Made by a program: the position numbers and the translations under genes
The notes under the pieces: generated by a model
The model's database searches: none
Told to the model about the DNA's origin: nothing
Seen by the model: only the letters and a program-made list of their open reading frames with translations
In this document: positions 1-8,713 of the stretch, piece by piece
Position numbering within the stretch: position 1 is the stretch's first letter
Layout of the letters: the number at the start of each line of letters is the position of its first letter
Origin: Planctomycetota bacterium
GTDB taxonomy: Bacteria > Planctomycetota > PLA2 > JAEUHO01
Assembly: GCA_028281445.1 (NCBI GenBank)
Contig: JANQJW010000062.1
Location: forward strand, 62,001 to 126,000
Direction: 5' to 3'
DNA: 64,000 nt

Positions 1-1725
1 GGTACCAACCGGCTGGCGACCACGCATGGGCTCTTGGACTACGCGCAGCCGACGCCCCAGCTCTTGCGCTTTGGACGTGATCCCGTGATCAAGCTGCTGG
101 CGCGCGGCGACGAGACCTCGATAGCGCTCCATGCCAGCGGCCGTGTTGTCCGGGGACCGCGCGAGGTCGCCAGCGTCGCAGGGGCGACGTGCATGGACGC
201 GACGCCGGACGGGCGCACGCTGCTCGTCGGCACGCAGGCAGGCGACGTCGTGACGCTCGGTTCGGACGGCCGCCGGCGCAGCATCTCCCTGGGCCGCGGC
301 GCCGTGTTCGACGTGCTCGCCGGTACCCGGGCGCAGGAAACGCACCTGGCGCTGACAGCGGGCGGGTTGATCTCGTTCGATACCGCATCCCGCATCCTCG
401 ACACGCGGGCGCGAGCGAGCGGTGCCCTTGCAGGCGCGGGCGGATGGATCGCCGCCACCGCCGACACCGGCATCGATCTGATTCGCCGACGAGATCTGGA
501 AGTTGCTCGCCGCGTCCCTGGCGACCATCCGTACACCGCCGTCGCCTTGTCCGACGACGGCGCGCTGCTGCTCGGCATCGACCGCCGGGGCACGGCCACG
601 CTCTGGCGGACCGAGACCGCCGAGGTCGTCTGGACCGTCGCCGGCAACGGCTACGCCGGCGTCTCGTGCTTGGTTGACCGGGAGGAGGGTGTGGCACTGC
701 TCGCCCGCATGGGATCCGAGGTCGTCAGCCTGGATACGGGGGAGCCGGTTGCGGGTGTGCTCCTCCATGCAGCGACGCTGGCGCGGGATGCGAACCGCTA
801 TGTGTTCGGTGGTCTCAATGGAGGGGCGTGGTTCGTTCGCGCCGACCGAACGCGCGCCGTAGTCCGCCGTCTGCGAACGCAGCGCGAGGCAGGCAAACGG
901 CCGGTGCCGCCACTGCTGCGCGTTGACGGGGAGGTCATTGCCGGCGGCAACCCGGAGAGCACGTGGGGCGTTGCGGCCTCGCCGGACGGGCGTTGGATCG
1001 CAACGAGCGGTTTCCACGGCGAGACCTGCCTGTGGGATGCGGGCACGCTCCAGCAGGTGCGCACGATCGCGGCTTTCGGCAAGCTGGCTTGGACCGTCGC
1101 GTTCTCGTCCGACAGCCGGACCCTCGCCGTCGGCACGGGCGGAACCGTGCGCTTGTACGCGGTGCCGGACGGCACGCCGCGCGGCTCGCTCGATGGGCAC
1201 GAGCATCTGGTCACGAGTATCGCGTTCCATCCCACGACATCGCTCGTCGCGACCAGCAGCCAGGACGGCACGATCCGGCTCTGGGATGCGGAGGCCGGTG
1301 CTTCGCGCGGGGTGCTCCGGATCGACGGCGCGCGCGTGAGCGAGGTGGAGTTCGATCCGCAAGGGCGCCGGCTCGTGGGCGTCTTGACGGACGGGTCCGT
1401 CGCGTTCTGGAGCGTCGCTGCGCTGGCCGACGGCGCGCAGCCCGAGGCGCGCTGGGAGGGGCACGCCACGGCGCTCTGGACGCTGGCGTTCGACGCCGAG
1501 GGACGCCTGCTCGCGACCGGCTCCGAGGACGGAGTGATCCTGATCCGTGATGCGGTCACGGGCGCGCGCCTGCTGGAGTTGGCTTCGGCGCCGCGACTGC
1601 GCTCGCTCTCCTTCAGCGCAGGCGACCGCTACCTCGCCGCCGGCTGCTGGAGCGCATCGAGCACGACCTGGGACCTGGTGGCCCTCGAGGCCAAGCTCGA
1701 CGAACTCGGCGTTGGCTGGCGCTAG
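1..1725 (+). CDS. WD40-repeat protein, C-terminal part (5' end outside window)
   Basis: The reading frame is open from base 1, so the protein starts upstream; a TTG at 34 is unlikely to be the true start. The visible 574 residues are successive beta-propeller blades with SPDGRWIA, CLWD, IRLWD and FWSV motifs, clearest in the last 270 residues. The final residues have the pattern W-D-L-x-A-L..L..L-G-x-x-W, which I recall as the usual tail of planctomycete WD40 proteins fused to Ser/Thr kinases, so the missing N-terminus may be a kinase; this is inference. No signal peptide or membrane segment is visible here. It lies 29 bases upstream of moeA and may be co-transcribed with it, but no functional link is evident. 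Confidence 0.85.
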   Translation, partial: GTNRLATTHGLLDYAQPTPQLLRFGRDPVIKLLARGDETSIALHASGRVVRGPREVASVAGATCMDATPDGRTLLVGTQAGDVVTLGSDGRRRSISLGRGAVFDVLAGTRAQETHLALTAGGLISFDTASRILDTRARASGALAGAGGWIAATADTGIDLIRRRDLEVARRVPGDHPYTAVALSDDGALLLGIDRRGTATLWRTETAEVVWTVAGNGYAGVSCLVDREEGVALLARMGSEVVSLDTGEPVAGVLLHAATLARDANRYVFGGLNGGAWFVRADRTRAVVRRLRTQREAGKRPVPPLLRVDGEVIAGGNPESTWGVAASPDGRWIATSGFHGETCLWDAGTLQQVRTIAAFGKLAWTVAFSSDSRTLAVGTGGTVRLYAVPDGTPRGSLDGHEHLVTSIAFHPTTSLVATSSQDGTIRLWDAEAGASRGVLRIDGARVSEVEFDPQGRRLVGVLTDGSVAFWSVAALADGAQPEARWEGHATALWTLAFDAEGRLLATGSEDGVILIRDAVTGARLLELASAPRLRSLSFSAGDRYLAAGCWSASSTTWDLVALEAKLDELGVGWR

Positions 1726-1754
1726 GAGGGTCGACCCAACGGTAGGATCCCGCG

Positions 1755-2981
1755 GTGCTCACGGTCGAAGCCGCGCTCGAGAAGGTCCGCGACGCCTGCG
1801 GGGAACCGCGGCTGCGGACCGAGCGCGTACCGATCACGGACGCGGGCGGCCGCGTCCTGGCCGCCGACGTCAGCATGGATCACGACGTGCCGCCGTTTCG
1901 GCGCGCCACGATGGACGGCTTCGCGGTGCGCGCCGCCGAGCGCGCGGTCGGGGCGACCTTCGCCGTCCGCGGCGCCGTCATGGCCGGCGAGGTCTCCGAG
2001 CTGGGCGTCGGGGCAGGCGAGGCGCTGCGCATCATGACCGGAGCGCCCGTCCCGGAGGGCGCAGACGCCGTCATCCCGTTCGAGTGGATGGATGACGACG
2101 GCGACACGGCTACGCTGGCCCGCCTGCCGTCGGACAAGGACAACATCGTGCAACCCGGGGAGCACGCCCGCACGGGCGACGTCCTCGTGCAAGCCGGCAC
2201 GGCGCTCGGCCCGGGCGATCTCGGCGCGCTCGCTTCGGCCGGCTGCGCGGACGTGCCCGTCGCGGCGCGCCCGCGCGTAGCGATCCTCGGCACGGGTTCC
2301 GAGCTCGTTCCCGTCGACGCGGCTCCCGGACCCGGGCGCATCCGTAACTCCAACGGCGCCGCGCTGTGCGGCCAGGTGGAGCGCGCCGGCGCCGAGGCGC
2401 TGGACCTGGGCTTCGTCGTCGACGACGAGACGCGGCTGCGCGACGCCGTGCGCCGAGGTCTCGACGCCGACGTCTTCCTGCTCTCCGGCGGGGTAAGCAA
2501 GGGCGACCTCGATCTGGTTCCGGGGGCGCTCGAGGCGGAGGGCGTGCGACCGATCTTCCACCGCTGGGCCGTGCAGCCCGGCGGACCGCTCTGGTTCGGC
2601 GCAACCGACACGTGCCTCGTGTTCGGCCTGCCCGGCAATCCCGCCGCGACGTTCGTGGGATTCGAGATCCTGGTGCAGCCGGCGTTGCGTACGCGGGTGG
2701 GGCTCGCCCTCGAGGCGCGCGCGGCGTTCGATGCGGACTACGACGGCCCGTGGGGCAAGACGAGCCCCAAGCGCCGCTACCGCCCCGTGCGGCTGGGCAG
2801 CGATGCGGGACGGCTCACCGCGACCGCGGTGCCCTGGCGCGGTTCCGGCGATCCCTTCGCGTTGGCTGCAGCCGACGCTCTTGTCGCCATCCCCGCAGGT
2901 ACCGACGCGCCGGGCGAAGGGCCGTACACCCTGCCCGCCATCCCGACGACCGCCGGCGCATTGCTCTGGGGGCGGCCGTGA
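1755..2981 (+). CDS. moeA: Molybdopterin molybdenumtransferase MoeA
   Basis: Inserts molybdate into adenylylated molybdopterin in the last step of molybdenum cofactor synthesis, in the cytoplasm. The 408 residues match the usual length (about 400-410). Family motifs are in order: PPFRRATMDGFAV near residue 46, MTGAPVPEGADAVIP near 95, GTGSELV near 180, SNG of the substrate pocket, LSGGVSKGDLD, and LPGNPAATFV. The C-terminal beta domain follows from about 330. The start is GTG at 1755 with GGTAGGA upstream. No other moa/mob genes are in the window, so the rest of the pathway is elsewhere. The stop codon overlaps the GTG of lnt by 4 bases. Confidence 0.93.
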   Translation: MLTVEAALEKVRDACGEPRLRTERVPITDAGGRVLAADVSMDHDVPPFRRATMDGFAVRAAERAVGATFAVRGAVMAGEVSELGVGAGEALRIMTGAPVPEGADAVIPFEWMDDDGDTATLARLPSDKDNIVQPGEHARTGDVLVQAGTALGPGDLGALASAGCADVPVAARPRVAILGTGSELVPVDAAPGPGRIRNSNGAALCGQVERAGAEALDLGFVVDDETRLRDAVRRGLDADVFLLSGGVSKGDLDLVPGALEAEGVRPIFHRWAVQPGGPLWFGATDTCLVFGLPGNPAATFVGFEILVQPALRTRVGLALEARAAFDADYDGPWGKTSPKRRYRPVRLGSDAGRLTATAVPWRGSGDPFALAAADALVAIPAGTDAPGEGPYTLPAIPTTAGALLWGRP

Positions 2982-4804
2982 GCGCTGCGGGTCGCATGCG
3001 CTCGTTCTTCTACGCCTACTTCCATGCAGGCGCGGCGGGTTACATCGGGTTCATCGCCCTCGGCCTGTCGTTGACCCTGCTCTCGCTGCCGCCGGGCCCG
3101 CTGCCGGTGCTCGTGCTCATCGCCGACGCGCCGCTGCTGTGGATCCTGTTCCACCGGGACGGCACGCGCTGGAAGCGTTGGACCTTCCTCTACGGCGCGC
3201 TGCACTTCGGGTTCTGCCTGCGATGGCTGAGCGAGGTGCATCCCGTCATGCTGCTGACCTCGGCGATCGTGCTGGCGCCGGTCTACCTGCTGCTGGGGCT
3301 TGCCATCCGCCGGTTCGTGCAGCACGGGGCGCCGTTCGTGCTCACGGTCGGCATCTGCGTCGTCTTCGAGGAGCTTCTGCGGACGGTCTGGTGCGGCGGC
3401 ATGCCGTGGCCCGCCCGCTCCCTTGCCTTCGCGGGGGACGCGGCGGCGCAGGGCGGCACGGGCATGCTCGTGCCCGCCGCGGCCCTGTTCGGCTCGTACT
3501 CCTTCGCGTTCCTCGCGGGCATGAGCAGCGCCGTGGCCAGCCGGGTCCCCGAGTGGCTCGTCAAGCGGGGCACGCACGAAGCGACCTCCGGGTGGCGGCT
3601 CCTGCGGGTCGCGATGATCCCCTTCGTCTTCCTCACGGGCCTCGGCGTGTACGCGGGGCTGCGGCGCACGGACTACGCCGAGACTGGGAAGACCACGACG
3701 GACGAGGTCCTCGTCATCCAGGCCGATATCCCCCAGACGCTCAAGCACAGCCGCAAGGAGAGTTCGAGCAACGAGATCTTCAACCGCCACATCGATCTGT
3801 CTGTCGAAGGCCTGGCACCGGGCCCCGATGGGCAGGGTGTCTTCGCCGTCCTGTGGCCGGAGACGATGCTGCCCTGGTCGTTCGTGGGCCCCGATCTCGC
3901 CCACCGCTTCCCCCGCGACTGGGAGAACCAGGTCGTCGTGATGCGCCGCATCCGCGAGGACGTGCCGCTGGGGCGCGATGCCGCGTGGCTGATCGGCGTC
4001 ATCCACCAGTTCCGCCGTGGAGAAGAGCGCCACCCGGACCTGTGGGCCTACGGTTCCTTCGACAGCCTCTTTCACTTCGAGCCGAGCCGCGTACCGGGCC
4101 CGGACGACCCCGTGCCCGTCCCCGAGGGCGCGAACCGGGATCCGAACTCCGGCTGGCGGCCGCCGTGGGAGCAGGGCCGCCACGACAAGGTCCACCTCGT
4201 CCCGGGCGGCGAATACACGCCCGGAGGCGATGTCTTCCCGCCGCTGCGCTGGTTTCGCAACTTTGTCTCCGTGATTCCGGAGCTGGACGCGGGCCGGCGC
4301 GACCAGGCGCCCTTTGCCCTCGGGCCCGATGCGATCAAGGCGGGGTCCGTGATCTGTTACGACCTGGCGTTTCCGGCCACCTGCCGGAGCTGGCGCCGGC
4401 GGGGCGCGGACGTGCTGCTCAACCCCGCCAACTACGGCTGGTACGGCAAGACCGGCTTCCGGGACCAGATCCAGGCCATCGCGCGCCTGCGGGCCGCGGA
4501 GCTCTCCGTGCCCATCGTCATGGCCGGCAACACAGGGCCGACGGCCTTCTACGACCCGCTGGGGGCCAGCTACGGCCGCTTCTACTACGCCTCCGGCGGC
4601 GAACCGGTGGCGGCGGGGCGCATCGACACCACCCACAGCCGGGGGTACGCCCGCGCGTCGCTGCGTCTGGATCCGGGCGCGCCTACGCCGTACGTCCGCT
4701 GGGGCGACCTGCCGTGGTACGCATTCGCGCTCGGTCTGCTGACGTGGACGTTACTACGGTCACGCATGCCGCGTGCCGCAAGTCCGGACGAAGGCATCGG
4801 TTAG
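2978..4804 (+). CDS. lnt: Apolipoprotein N-acyltransferase
   Basis: Transfers the third acyl chain to the N-terminal cysteine of lipoproteins at the inner membrane. The N-terminal 230 residues form several hydrophobic segments, followed by a nitrilase-type domain from about 245 to 560 and a final membrane segment. The catalytic triad is visible: Glu295 in LWPET, Lys404 before HLVPGGEY and Cys460 in ICYDLAF. At 608 residues it is longer than the E. coli enzyme (512). The start is the GTG that overlaps the moeA stop (GTGA); ATG at 2996 is the alternative. Many genes in this window encode lipoproteins, so a functional Lnt suits the context and implies an outer membrane. Confidence 0.88.
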   Translation: MSAAGRMRSFFYAYFHAGAAGYIGFIALGLSLTLLSLPPGPLPVLVLIADAPLLWILFHRDGTRWKRWTFLYGALHFGFCLRWLSEVHPVMLLTSAIVLAPVYLLLGLAIRRFVQHGAPFVLTVGICVVFEELLRTVWCGGMPWPARSLAFAGDAAAQGGTGMLVPAAALFGSYSFAFLAGMSSAVASRVPEWLVKRGTHEATSGWRLLRVAMIPFVFLTGLGVYAGLRRTDYAETGKTTTDEVLVIQADIPQTLKHSRKESSSNEIFNRHIDLSVEGLAPGPDGQGVFAVLWPETMLPWSFVGPDLAHRFPRDWENQVVVMRRIREDVPLGRDAAWLIGVIHQFRRGEERHPDLWAYGSFDSLFHFEPSRVPGPDDPVPVPEGANRDPNSGWRPPWEQGRHDKVHLVPGGEYTPGGDVFPPLRWFRNFVSVIPELDAGRRDQAPFALGPDAIKAGSVICYDLAFPATCRSWRRRGADVLLNPANYGWYGKTGFRDQIQAIARLRAAELSVPIVMAGNTGPTAFYDPLGASYGRFYYASGGEPVAAGRIDTTHSRGYARASLRLDPGAPTPYVRWGDLPWYAFALGLLTWTLLRSRMPRAASPDEGIG

Positions 4805-4851
4805 GCGTGCCTACGCTTCGTTCTGGACCTTTCTCCTTAATGTGAAATCCT

Positions 4852-4880
4852 TTGACTCGCCTTCGGGGTTTTGACATAAA
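4852..4880 (+). promoter_or_regulatory. Putative sigma-70-type promoter of the 4986 gene
   Basis: TTGACT at 4852-4857 and CATAAA at 4875-4880 are separated by 17 bases, giving one of the best -35/-10 pairs in the window. The region is locally AT-rich compared with its surroundings. A second TTGACA at 4871-4876 overlaps the -10 and has no good partner. Transcription would start about 100 bases before the ATG at 4986. Confidence 0.5.
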
Positions 4881-4985
4881 CCCCGGCGCCTGCGCGAGAT
4901 CCACGTTCCTAGGGAGGGGAACGTTCCTCGTGCTTTAAGGACGAGTTCATGCGGCCCGTTCAGACGGGTTCCGCGGGAGAGTTCC

Positions 4986-5831
4986 ATGAGTACCGTCGCG
5001 AAGATCCTCGTTGTCCTCAACCTCATCCTGGCTGGGTTCTTCCTCGCCAGTGCATCGAACTACTTGGGGCTGCAGGACACCCACAAGAAGAAGTACGAAG
5101 ACGAGGTCGCGGCGCACGACCAGACGCGCGGCGAGCTGACCACGCGTGTCACCGAGCTGGAAGGCCAGCTTCGCGCGCAGGCCAAGGACATGACGCAGCT
5201 GCGTGAAGAGCGTTCGGTCGCACAGGCCGAGTCGCAGCGCCTCGCTGCGCAGGTGCAGCACATGCAGGAGGCCTACAACGCGGCCGCCGAAAACCTGACG
5301 CGTGCGCAGCGTGCCGTCGATCAGCTGACCAACAGCTTGAACGCGACGCGTGCACTCAACGACGCGTTGAACAAGGACAACGGGCAGCTGCGCGACAACC
5401 TCACGGCGTCGCAGAACGACCGCGATGCCAAGGTGTCGATGGTCAACGCCCTGCAGATGCAGCTGAACAACGAGAAGGAGCGCGCCAACTCGCTCGAGAC
5501 CAAGCTGGCGACCGCGAACGAGACCATCGAGCGCCAGGGCTTCAGCCTTGAGTTCTTCCGCTCGCGCTTCCCGGGTGTCGAGGCTGTCGCTCAGCCGGCG
5601 CACTCCGGCCGCATTCTCGCCGCCAACAACAAGGACAACGTGTTCGTGATCTCGCTCGGCGAGGAGGACGGCGTCAAGGCCGGCTTCCAGTACATCGTCT
5701 CGCGCGGCAGCGAGTACATCGCCACGATCCAGATCAGCGACGTCCAGGCCAAGCAGTCGGCCGGGTTCGCTCTCAAGGGCATGTCCAAGGGGCAGGTCAA
5801 GCAGAGTGACTCGGTGATGAGCGGCCGCTAG
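4986..5831 (+). CDS. Membrane-anchored coiled-coil protein with C-terminal beta domain
   Basis: Function unknown. The 281-residue protein begins with one uncleaved-looking membrane segment (residues 7-25), followed by a long heptad-rich coiled coil (about 30-185) rich in Gln, Glu, Asn and Ala. A compact beta-rich domain follows from about 195, with the pattern G-R-I-L..N-V-F-V-I-S-L-G-E-E-D-G-V-K-A-G. That pattern resembles small barrel domains in bacterial envelope proteins where a GVKxG turn precedes a hydrophobic strand. The topology suggests a periplasmic rod tethered to the inner membrane. ATG 4986 has GGGAGAG upstream. The next gene encodes a small membrane protein 20 bases downstream, before a terminator, so the two probably form a bicistronic unit ahead of the mre block. 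Confidence 0.8.
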   Translation: MSTVAKILVVLNLILAGFFLASASNYLGLQDTHKKKYEDEVAAHDQTRGELTTRVTELEGQLRAQAKDMTQLREERSVAQAESQRLAAQVQHMQEAYNAAAENLTRAQRAVDQLTNSLNATRALNDALNKDNGQLRDNLTASQNDRDAKVSMVNALQMQLNNEKERANSLETKLATANETIERQGFSLEFFRSRFPGVEAVAQPAHSGRILAANNKDNVFVISLGEEDGVKAGFQYIVSRGSEYIATIQISDVQAKQSAGFALKGMSKGQVKQSDSVMSGR

Positions 5832-5851
5832 GCCTCGGAAGGGACACCGAC

Positions 5852-6037
5852 ATGGCACGCGACATCTACGAAGACCACGACGAGGTCTCGGAAGCCCCGA
5901 AGGACGGGCTGGGCAACGGTCTGGTCATCCTGACCACCATCGTGCTGCTGGCGGCCATCTTCTTCATGCAGAAGGCCCTCGGGAAGCACTTCAACGAAGG
6001 CTTCCTCGCGGACAAGAAGGCGAGCTCGACCGAGTAA
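5852..6037 (+). CDS. Small single-pass membrane protein, 61 residues
   Basis: Unrecognised. It has an acidic N-terminus (residues 1-25), one hydrophobic segment of about 20 residues (27-45), and a short basic/polar tail. The ATG at 5852 has GGAAGGGA 8 bases upstream. It follows the coiled-coil gene by 20 bases and is followed at once by a strong hairpin terminator, so it closes that transcript. It is probably a small partner of the upstream membrane protein; that is inference from position only. Confidence 0.75.
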   Translation: MARDIYEDHDEVSEAPKDGLGNGLVILTTIVLLAAIFFMQKALGKHFNEGFLADKKASSTE

Positions 6038-6071
6038 ACCGGGTCCTCCCGAAACCAGGAACTCTCACCCA

Positions 6072-6107
6072 GCCGGGGCCAGTAGAGGCCCCGGCCGGGT
6101 TCGTTTT
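6072..6107 (+). terminator. Rho-independent terminator
   Basis: A perfect 9-base-pair GC stem (6072-6080 with 6087-6095) with a 6-base loop, followed after a few bases by a T-containing tail (TTCGTTTT). It lies 34 bases after the stop of the small membrane protein gene. Confidence 0.65.
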
Positions 6108-6481
6108 GGGCCGAGCCTGCGATTGGTCATCGCCGGTTCCAGAGGCGACGTAGGGGCGACCCGAGGCCCGAAACCGGCGGCGACGAGCCAAGCACCGTCG
6201 CGCGTGCCGAATCGGCTCCCGGGCTGCAGCCGAAGCCCGCCGGAGCCGATTCAAAGGCTACCGACCCGTCGGCGCGGGGAATCCCTGTCGTCTCCGCGGC
6301 CCCCGGCTCCGTCCCCTGTCCGGTGTACATATCGCGGCCGAACGGAGCAGTTGGGCGCCGCGTCCGCTGTTCCCGCGCTGGTGGTCGACTTGTCGACCGC
6401 CTGTGGTGCTCCACGTGGAGGCCGGCCGCGCGTGCGGCCGGGGCGCTGGGGCGTAGGCCGTCGCGTGATGGGAAGGCAACG
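6108..6481 (+). other. Intergenic region upstream of mreB with inverted repeats
   Basis: No convincing gene. It holds a GTAGGGGCGACCC repeat copy (6146-6162) flanked by an 8-base inverted repeat (CGCCGGTT at 6131, AACCGGCG at 6172) and a strong hairpin at 6210-6251. I see no clear promoter for mreB, though one must lie here or further upstream. The last bases carry the mreB ribosome binding site GGGAAGG. Confidence 0.6.
6210..6251. repeat. Strong imperfect hairpin in the mreB leader region
   Basis: Ten bases at 6210-6219 pair with 6242-6251, and six more (6220-6225 with 6234-6239) extend the stem after a 2-base bulge, closing an 8-base loop. No T-run follows on either side, so it is not a typical terminator. 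It sits 230 bases upstream of the mreB start. Confidence 0.6.
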
Positions 6482-7534
6482 ATGCCGAAGATGATCGAGT
6501 GGGTTGTCGGGAAGTTCTCCATCGACATGGGGATCGACCTGGGGACCGCCAACACCCTCGTATGCGTCCAGGGCCGGGGCATCATCCTCAACGAGCCCAG
6601 CGTGGTCGCCGTCAAGAAGGGCACCAACAAGGTGCTGCTCGAAGGCCGCGCCGTCGGTGACACCGCCAAGGAGATGCTCGGCAAGACGCCCGGCAACATC
6701 GTGGCGATCCGACCGCTCAAGGACGGCGTCATCGCCGACTTCGAGATCACCGAGGCGATGCTGCGCTACTTCATCTACAAGGTCCACGATCGCACGTGGG
6801 CCGTGCACCCGCGCGTCGTGATCGCCATTCCCTACGGCATCACGCCCGTGGAGAAGCGCGCCGTCATCAACTCCGCCGAGCGCGCCGGCGCCCGGAAGGT
6901 CTATCTCATCGAGGAGCCCATGGCTGCGGGCATCGGCGTCGGACTGCCGATCACCGAGCCCCAGGCCTCGATGATCGTCGACATCGGCGGCGGCACGACC
7001 GAGGTCGCTGTGATCTCGCTGGCCGGCATCGTGACGGCTCAATCGATGCGCGTGGCGGGCGACTCGATGGACGAAGCGATCGTCAACCACATGCGCAACA
7101 CCTACAACCTGCTCATAGGCGAACAGACGGCCGAGAAGATCAAGATCGGCATCGGCAGTGCGTATCCGCTCAAGCGCGAGATGACGATGGACGTGAAGGG
7201 CCGCGACCTCAAGCAGGGCTTGCCGCGCAAGGTCGTCGTCACGAGCGAGGAGATCCGTGAGGCGCTCCAGGAGCCCGTGCGCGGCATCGTGGACACGGTG
7301 AAGGCAACGCTCGAAGCGACGCCGCCCGAGCTGGCGGCGGACCTCGTCGACAGCGGAGTCGTAGTGGCGGGCGGCGGCGCGCTGCTGCGCGGTCTCGACC
7401 GTGTGATCGCCGAGGAGATCAACCTGCCGGTGCGCGTTGCCGAGGATCCCCTGACGGCGGTCGCGCGCGGCACGGGCGTGTTCCTCGAGAAGATCCGGGA
7501 TCTGCGGGTGGCGCTCGACACCGCTGACGATTAG
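6482..7534 (+). CDS. mreB: Rod shape-determining protein MreB (bacterial actin)
   Basis: Forms membrane-bound filaments that guide the lateral-wall elongasome. The 350 residues match the family's usual 335-350. Actin-fold motifs are visible: phosphate-1 DLGTANT near residue 20, NEPSVVA, phosphate-2 [12 protein letters not shown] near 166, and the adenosine motif GGGALL near 300. The ATG at 6482 is chosen because it gives the standard MreB N-terminus and has GGGAAGG 5 bases upstream; the frame is open further upstream but that part is not MreB-like. It heads the mreB-mreC-mreD-PBP2-rodA block, separated from mreC by about 300 bases containing a repeat element, so mreC may also have its own promoter. 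Confidence 0.95.
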   Translation: MPKMIEWVVGKFSIDMGIDLGTANTLVCVQGRGIILNEPSVVAVKKGTNKVLLEGRAVGDTAKEMLGKTPGNIVAIRPLKDGVIADFEITEAMLRYFIYKVHDRTWAVHPRVVIAIPYGITPVEKRAVINSAERAGARKVYLIEEPMAAGIGVGLPITEPQASMIVDIGGGTTEVAVISLAGIVTAQSMRVAGDSMDEAIVNHMRNTYNLLIGEQTAEKIKIGIGSAYPLKREMTMDVKGRDLKQGLPRKVVVTSEEIREALQEPVRGIVDTVKATLEATPPELAADLVDSGVVVAGGGALLRGLDRVIAEEINLPVRVAEDPLTAVARGTGVFLEKIRDLRVALDTADD

Positions 7535-7566
7535 CGGGCCCCGGGGGTGATCGCCGATCCCTGCTG

Positions 7567-7724
7567 CGATGTAGGGCGACCTAAGGCCTGCAGGGCCGGA
7601 TGGTCGCCCGCCTCGGCGGATCGGACATCGCGGGCTTTCGGAGGTGGACGCGGATCACAGGGTTCCAACGACGCGGGCGACCATCCGTCGCGCCTATGGC
7701 GCTCCTTGGGTCGCCCCTACATCG
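7567..7724. repeat. 158-bp inverted-repeat element between mreB and mreC
   Basis: The left arm 7567-7610 (starting CGATGTAGGGCGACC) is an imperfect inverted copy of the right arm 7674-7724 (ending GGTCGCCCCTACATCG). Both arms also share the inner block GGATGGTCGCCCG. The 63-base centre has its own small palindrome. No coding frame fits. It has the form of a miniature inverted-repeat or REP/BIME-type element; a single half-like copy of the GTAGGGGCGACCC core lies at 6146-6162 and a related GTAGGGGGGC copy near 59267. Confidence 0.7.
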
Positions 7725-7768
7725 GGGCTTGTGGCGGCGGACCCCGCTTGAACACCCAGAACCCGCCC

Positions 7769-7801
7769 TTGACGGGCTGTCATTCCCGCGTTGAATACTA
7801 T
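7769..7801 (+). promoter_or_regulatory. Possible promoter upstream of mreC
   Basis: TTGACG at 7769-7774 and TACTAT at 7796-7801 are both reasonable hexamers, but the 21-base spacer is longer than usual. The repeat element upstream separates mreC from mreB, so an independent promoter here is plausible. Confidence 0.25.
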
Positions 7802-7836
7802 CCATTGGGGTCGAACGACCTTTTCACCCCAACACC

Positions 7837-8709
7837 ATGAGGTCGAGGGAGCGTGCGTTGCGTCTTCGCAAGCGACATGCCTGGGGCGCCGTGCTGATCG
7901 TGCTCTTCGCCCTGCCCGTGCTCCAGCCGGCCGGGATCCGCGCCATCGAAGAGCCCGCCGGGGGCTTCTTTGCCTGGTTCGCCGAGATCGCACCCAGCCC
8001 CCGCCTCAACGTGCCCGACGACGAGGCGCCGGACGGACCCTCGCCACGCGAGCGCGCGCTCGAGCTGGAGTACGTCCACCTCTGGGAGCGCCACCTCCAG
8101 ACCCAGGAGCGCCTGCGCGCCATCGGCGAGCTCAAGCAAGCGCTCGTGCGCAGCGAGCTCGACCGCCTGCCCGCCGGCGTGCTGGCGCGCGTCACCCGCG
8201 CGCACGACCCCGTGCCGCTGCGTCGCTCGATCCTCATCGACCGCGGCCGCGCTGATGGCGTACGGGTCGGCCACCCCGTCGTGATGGGCAAGACCTACCT
8301 CGGACGCGTGCGCCTCGCGCGCAAGCACAGCGCACTCGTACAGCTCGTCACCGATCCCCGCTCACGCCTCGAAGTCTTCGTGCGCACCTCCAAGGGACAG
8401 ATGTTGCGCGGCTTCGTCCGCCGCGACGGCAGCGAAGACGGCTTCGATCGCCTACGCCTCGAGTTCGTCCGTCTGCCCGCGGACGGAAGCACCATCAAGC
8501 CGGGCGCTCCGGTCTTCACGTCGAACTACGACGAGCGCGTGCCGGCGCACCTGCTCATCGGCAGCGTGCACGAGGTCTCGGACCCCGACCTCGACCGCAT
8601 GCCGTCCCTCACGCTGCGACCCGCGATGGATCTCGACCGTGCCACGGAAGTCATCGTCCTCCTGACCGACGCGACACGGAACCGCAAGCCGTCTGCCCGA
8701 AAGCGCTGA
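7837..8709 (+). CDS. mreC: Rod shape-determining protein MreC
   Basis: Periplasmic scaffold that links MreB filaments to PBP2 and RodA. The 290-residue protein has a basic start, one membrane segment (about residues 14-35), a helical region (65-110) and the two-barrel MreC core with ILIDRGRADGVRVGHPVVMG and LVQLVTDPRSRLEV motifs, all typical. ATG 7837 lacks a ribosome binding site; TTG at 7858 has GAGGGAG 6 bases upstream and would give a 283-residue protein starting MRLRKRH, which may be the real start. The mreD gene follows after 4 bases. Confidence 0.88.
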   Translation: MRSRERALRLRKRHAWGAVLIVLFALPVLQPAGIRAIEEPAGGFFAWFAEIAPSPRLNVPDDEAPDGPSPRERALELEYVHLWERHLQTQERLRAIGELKQALVRSELDRLPAGVLARVTRAHDPVPLRRSILIDRGRADGVRVGHPVVMGKTYLGRVRLARKHSALVQLVTDPRSRLEVFVRTSKGQMLRGFVRRDGSEDGFDRLRLEFVRLPADGSTIKPGAPVFTSNYDERVPAHLLIGSVHEVSDPDLDRMPSLTLRPAMDLDRATEVIVLLTDATRNRKPSARKR

Positions 8710-8713
8710 TTCG

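Noticed and set aside
2366..2977. In-frame upstream extension of lnt inside moeA
   Set aside because: The extension is Arg-rich and out of frame with moeA coding; the GTG overlapping the moeA stop is a far better start.
2777..4636. 619-codon open frame antisense to lnt
   Set aside because: Same high-GC effect; lnt has its catalytic triad on the plus strand and the antisense product is low-complexity.
4871..4876. TTGACA as -35 for the 4986 gene
   Set aside because: No acceptable -10 lies 16-18 bases downstream; the TTGACT/CATAAA pair just upstream is better.
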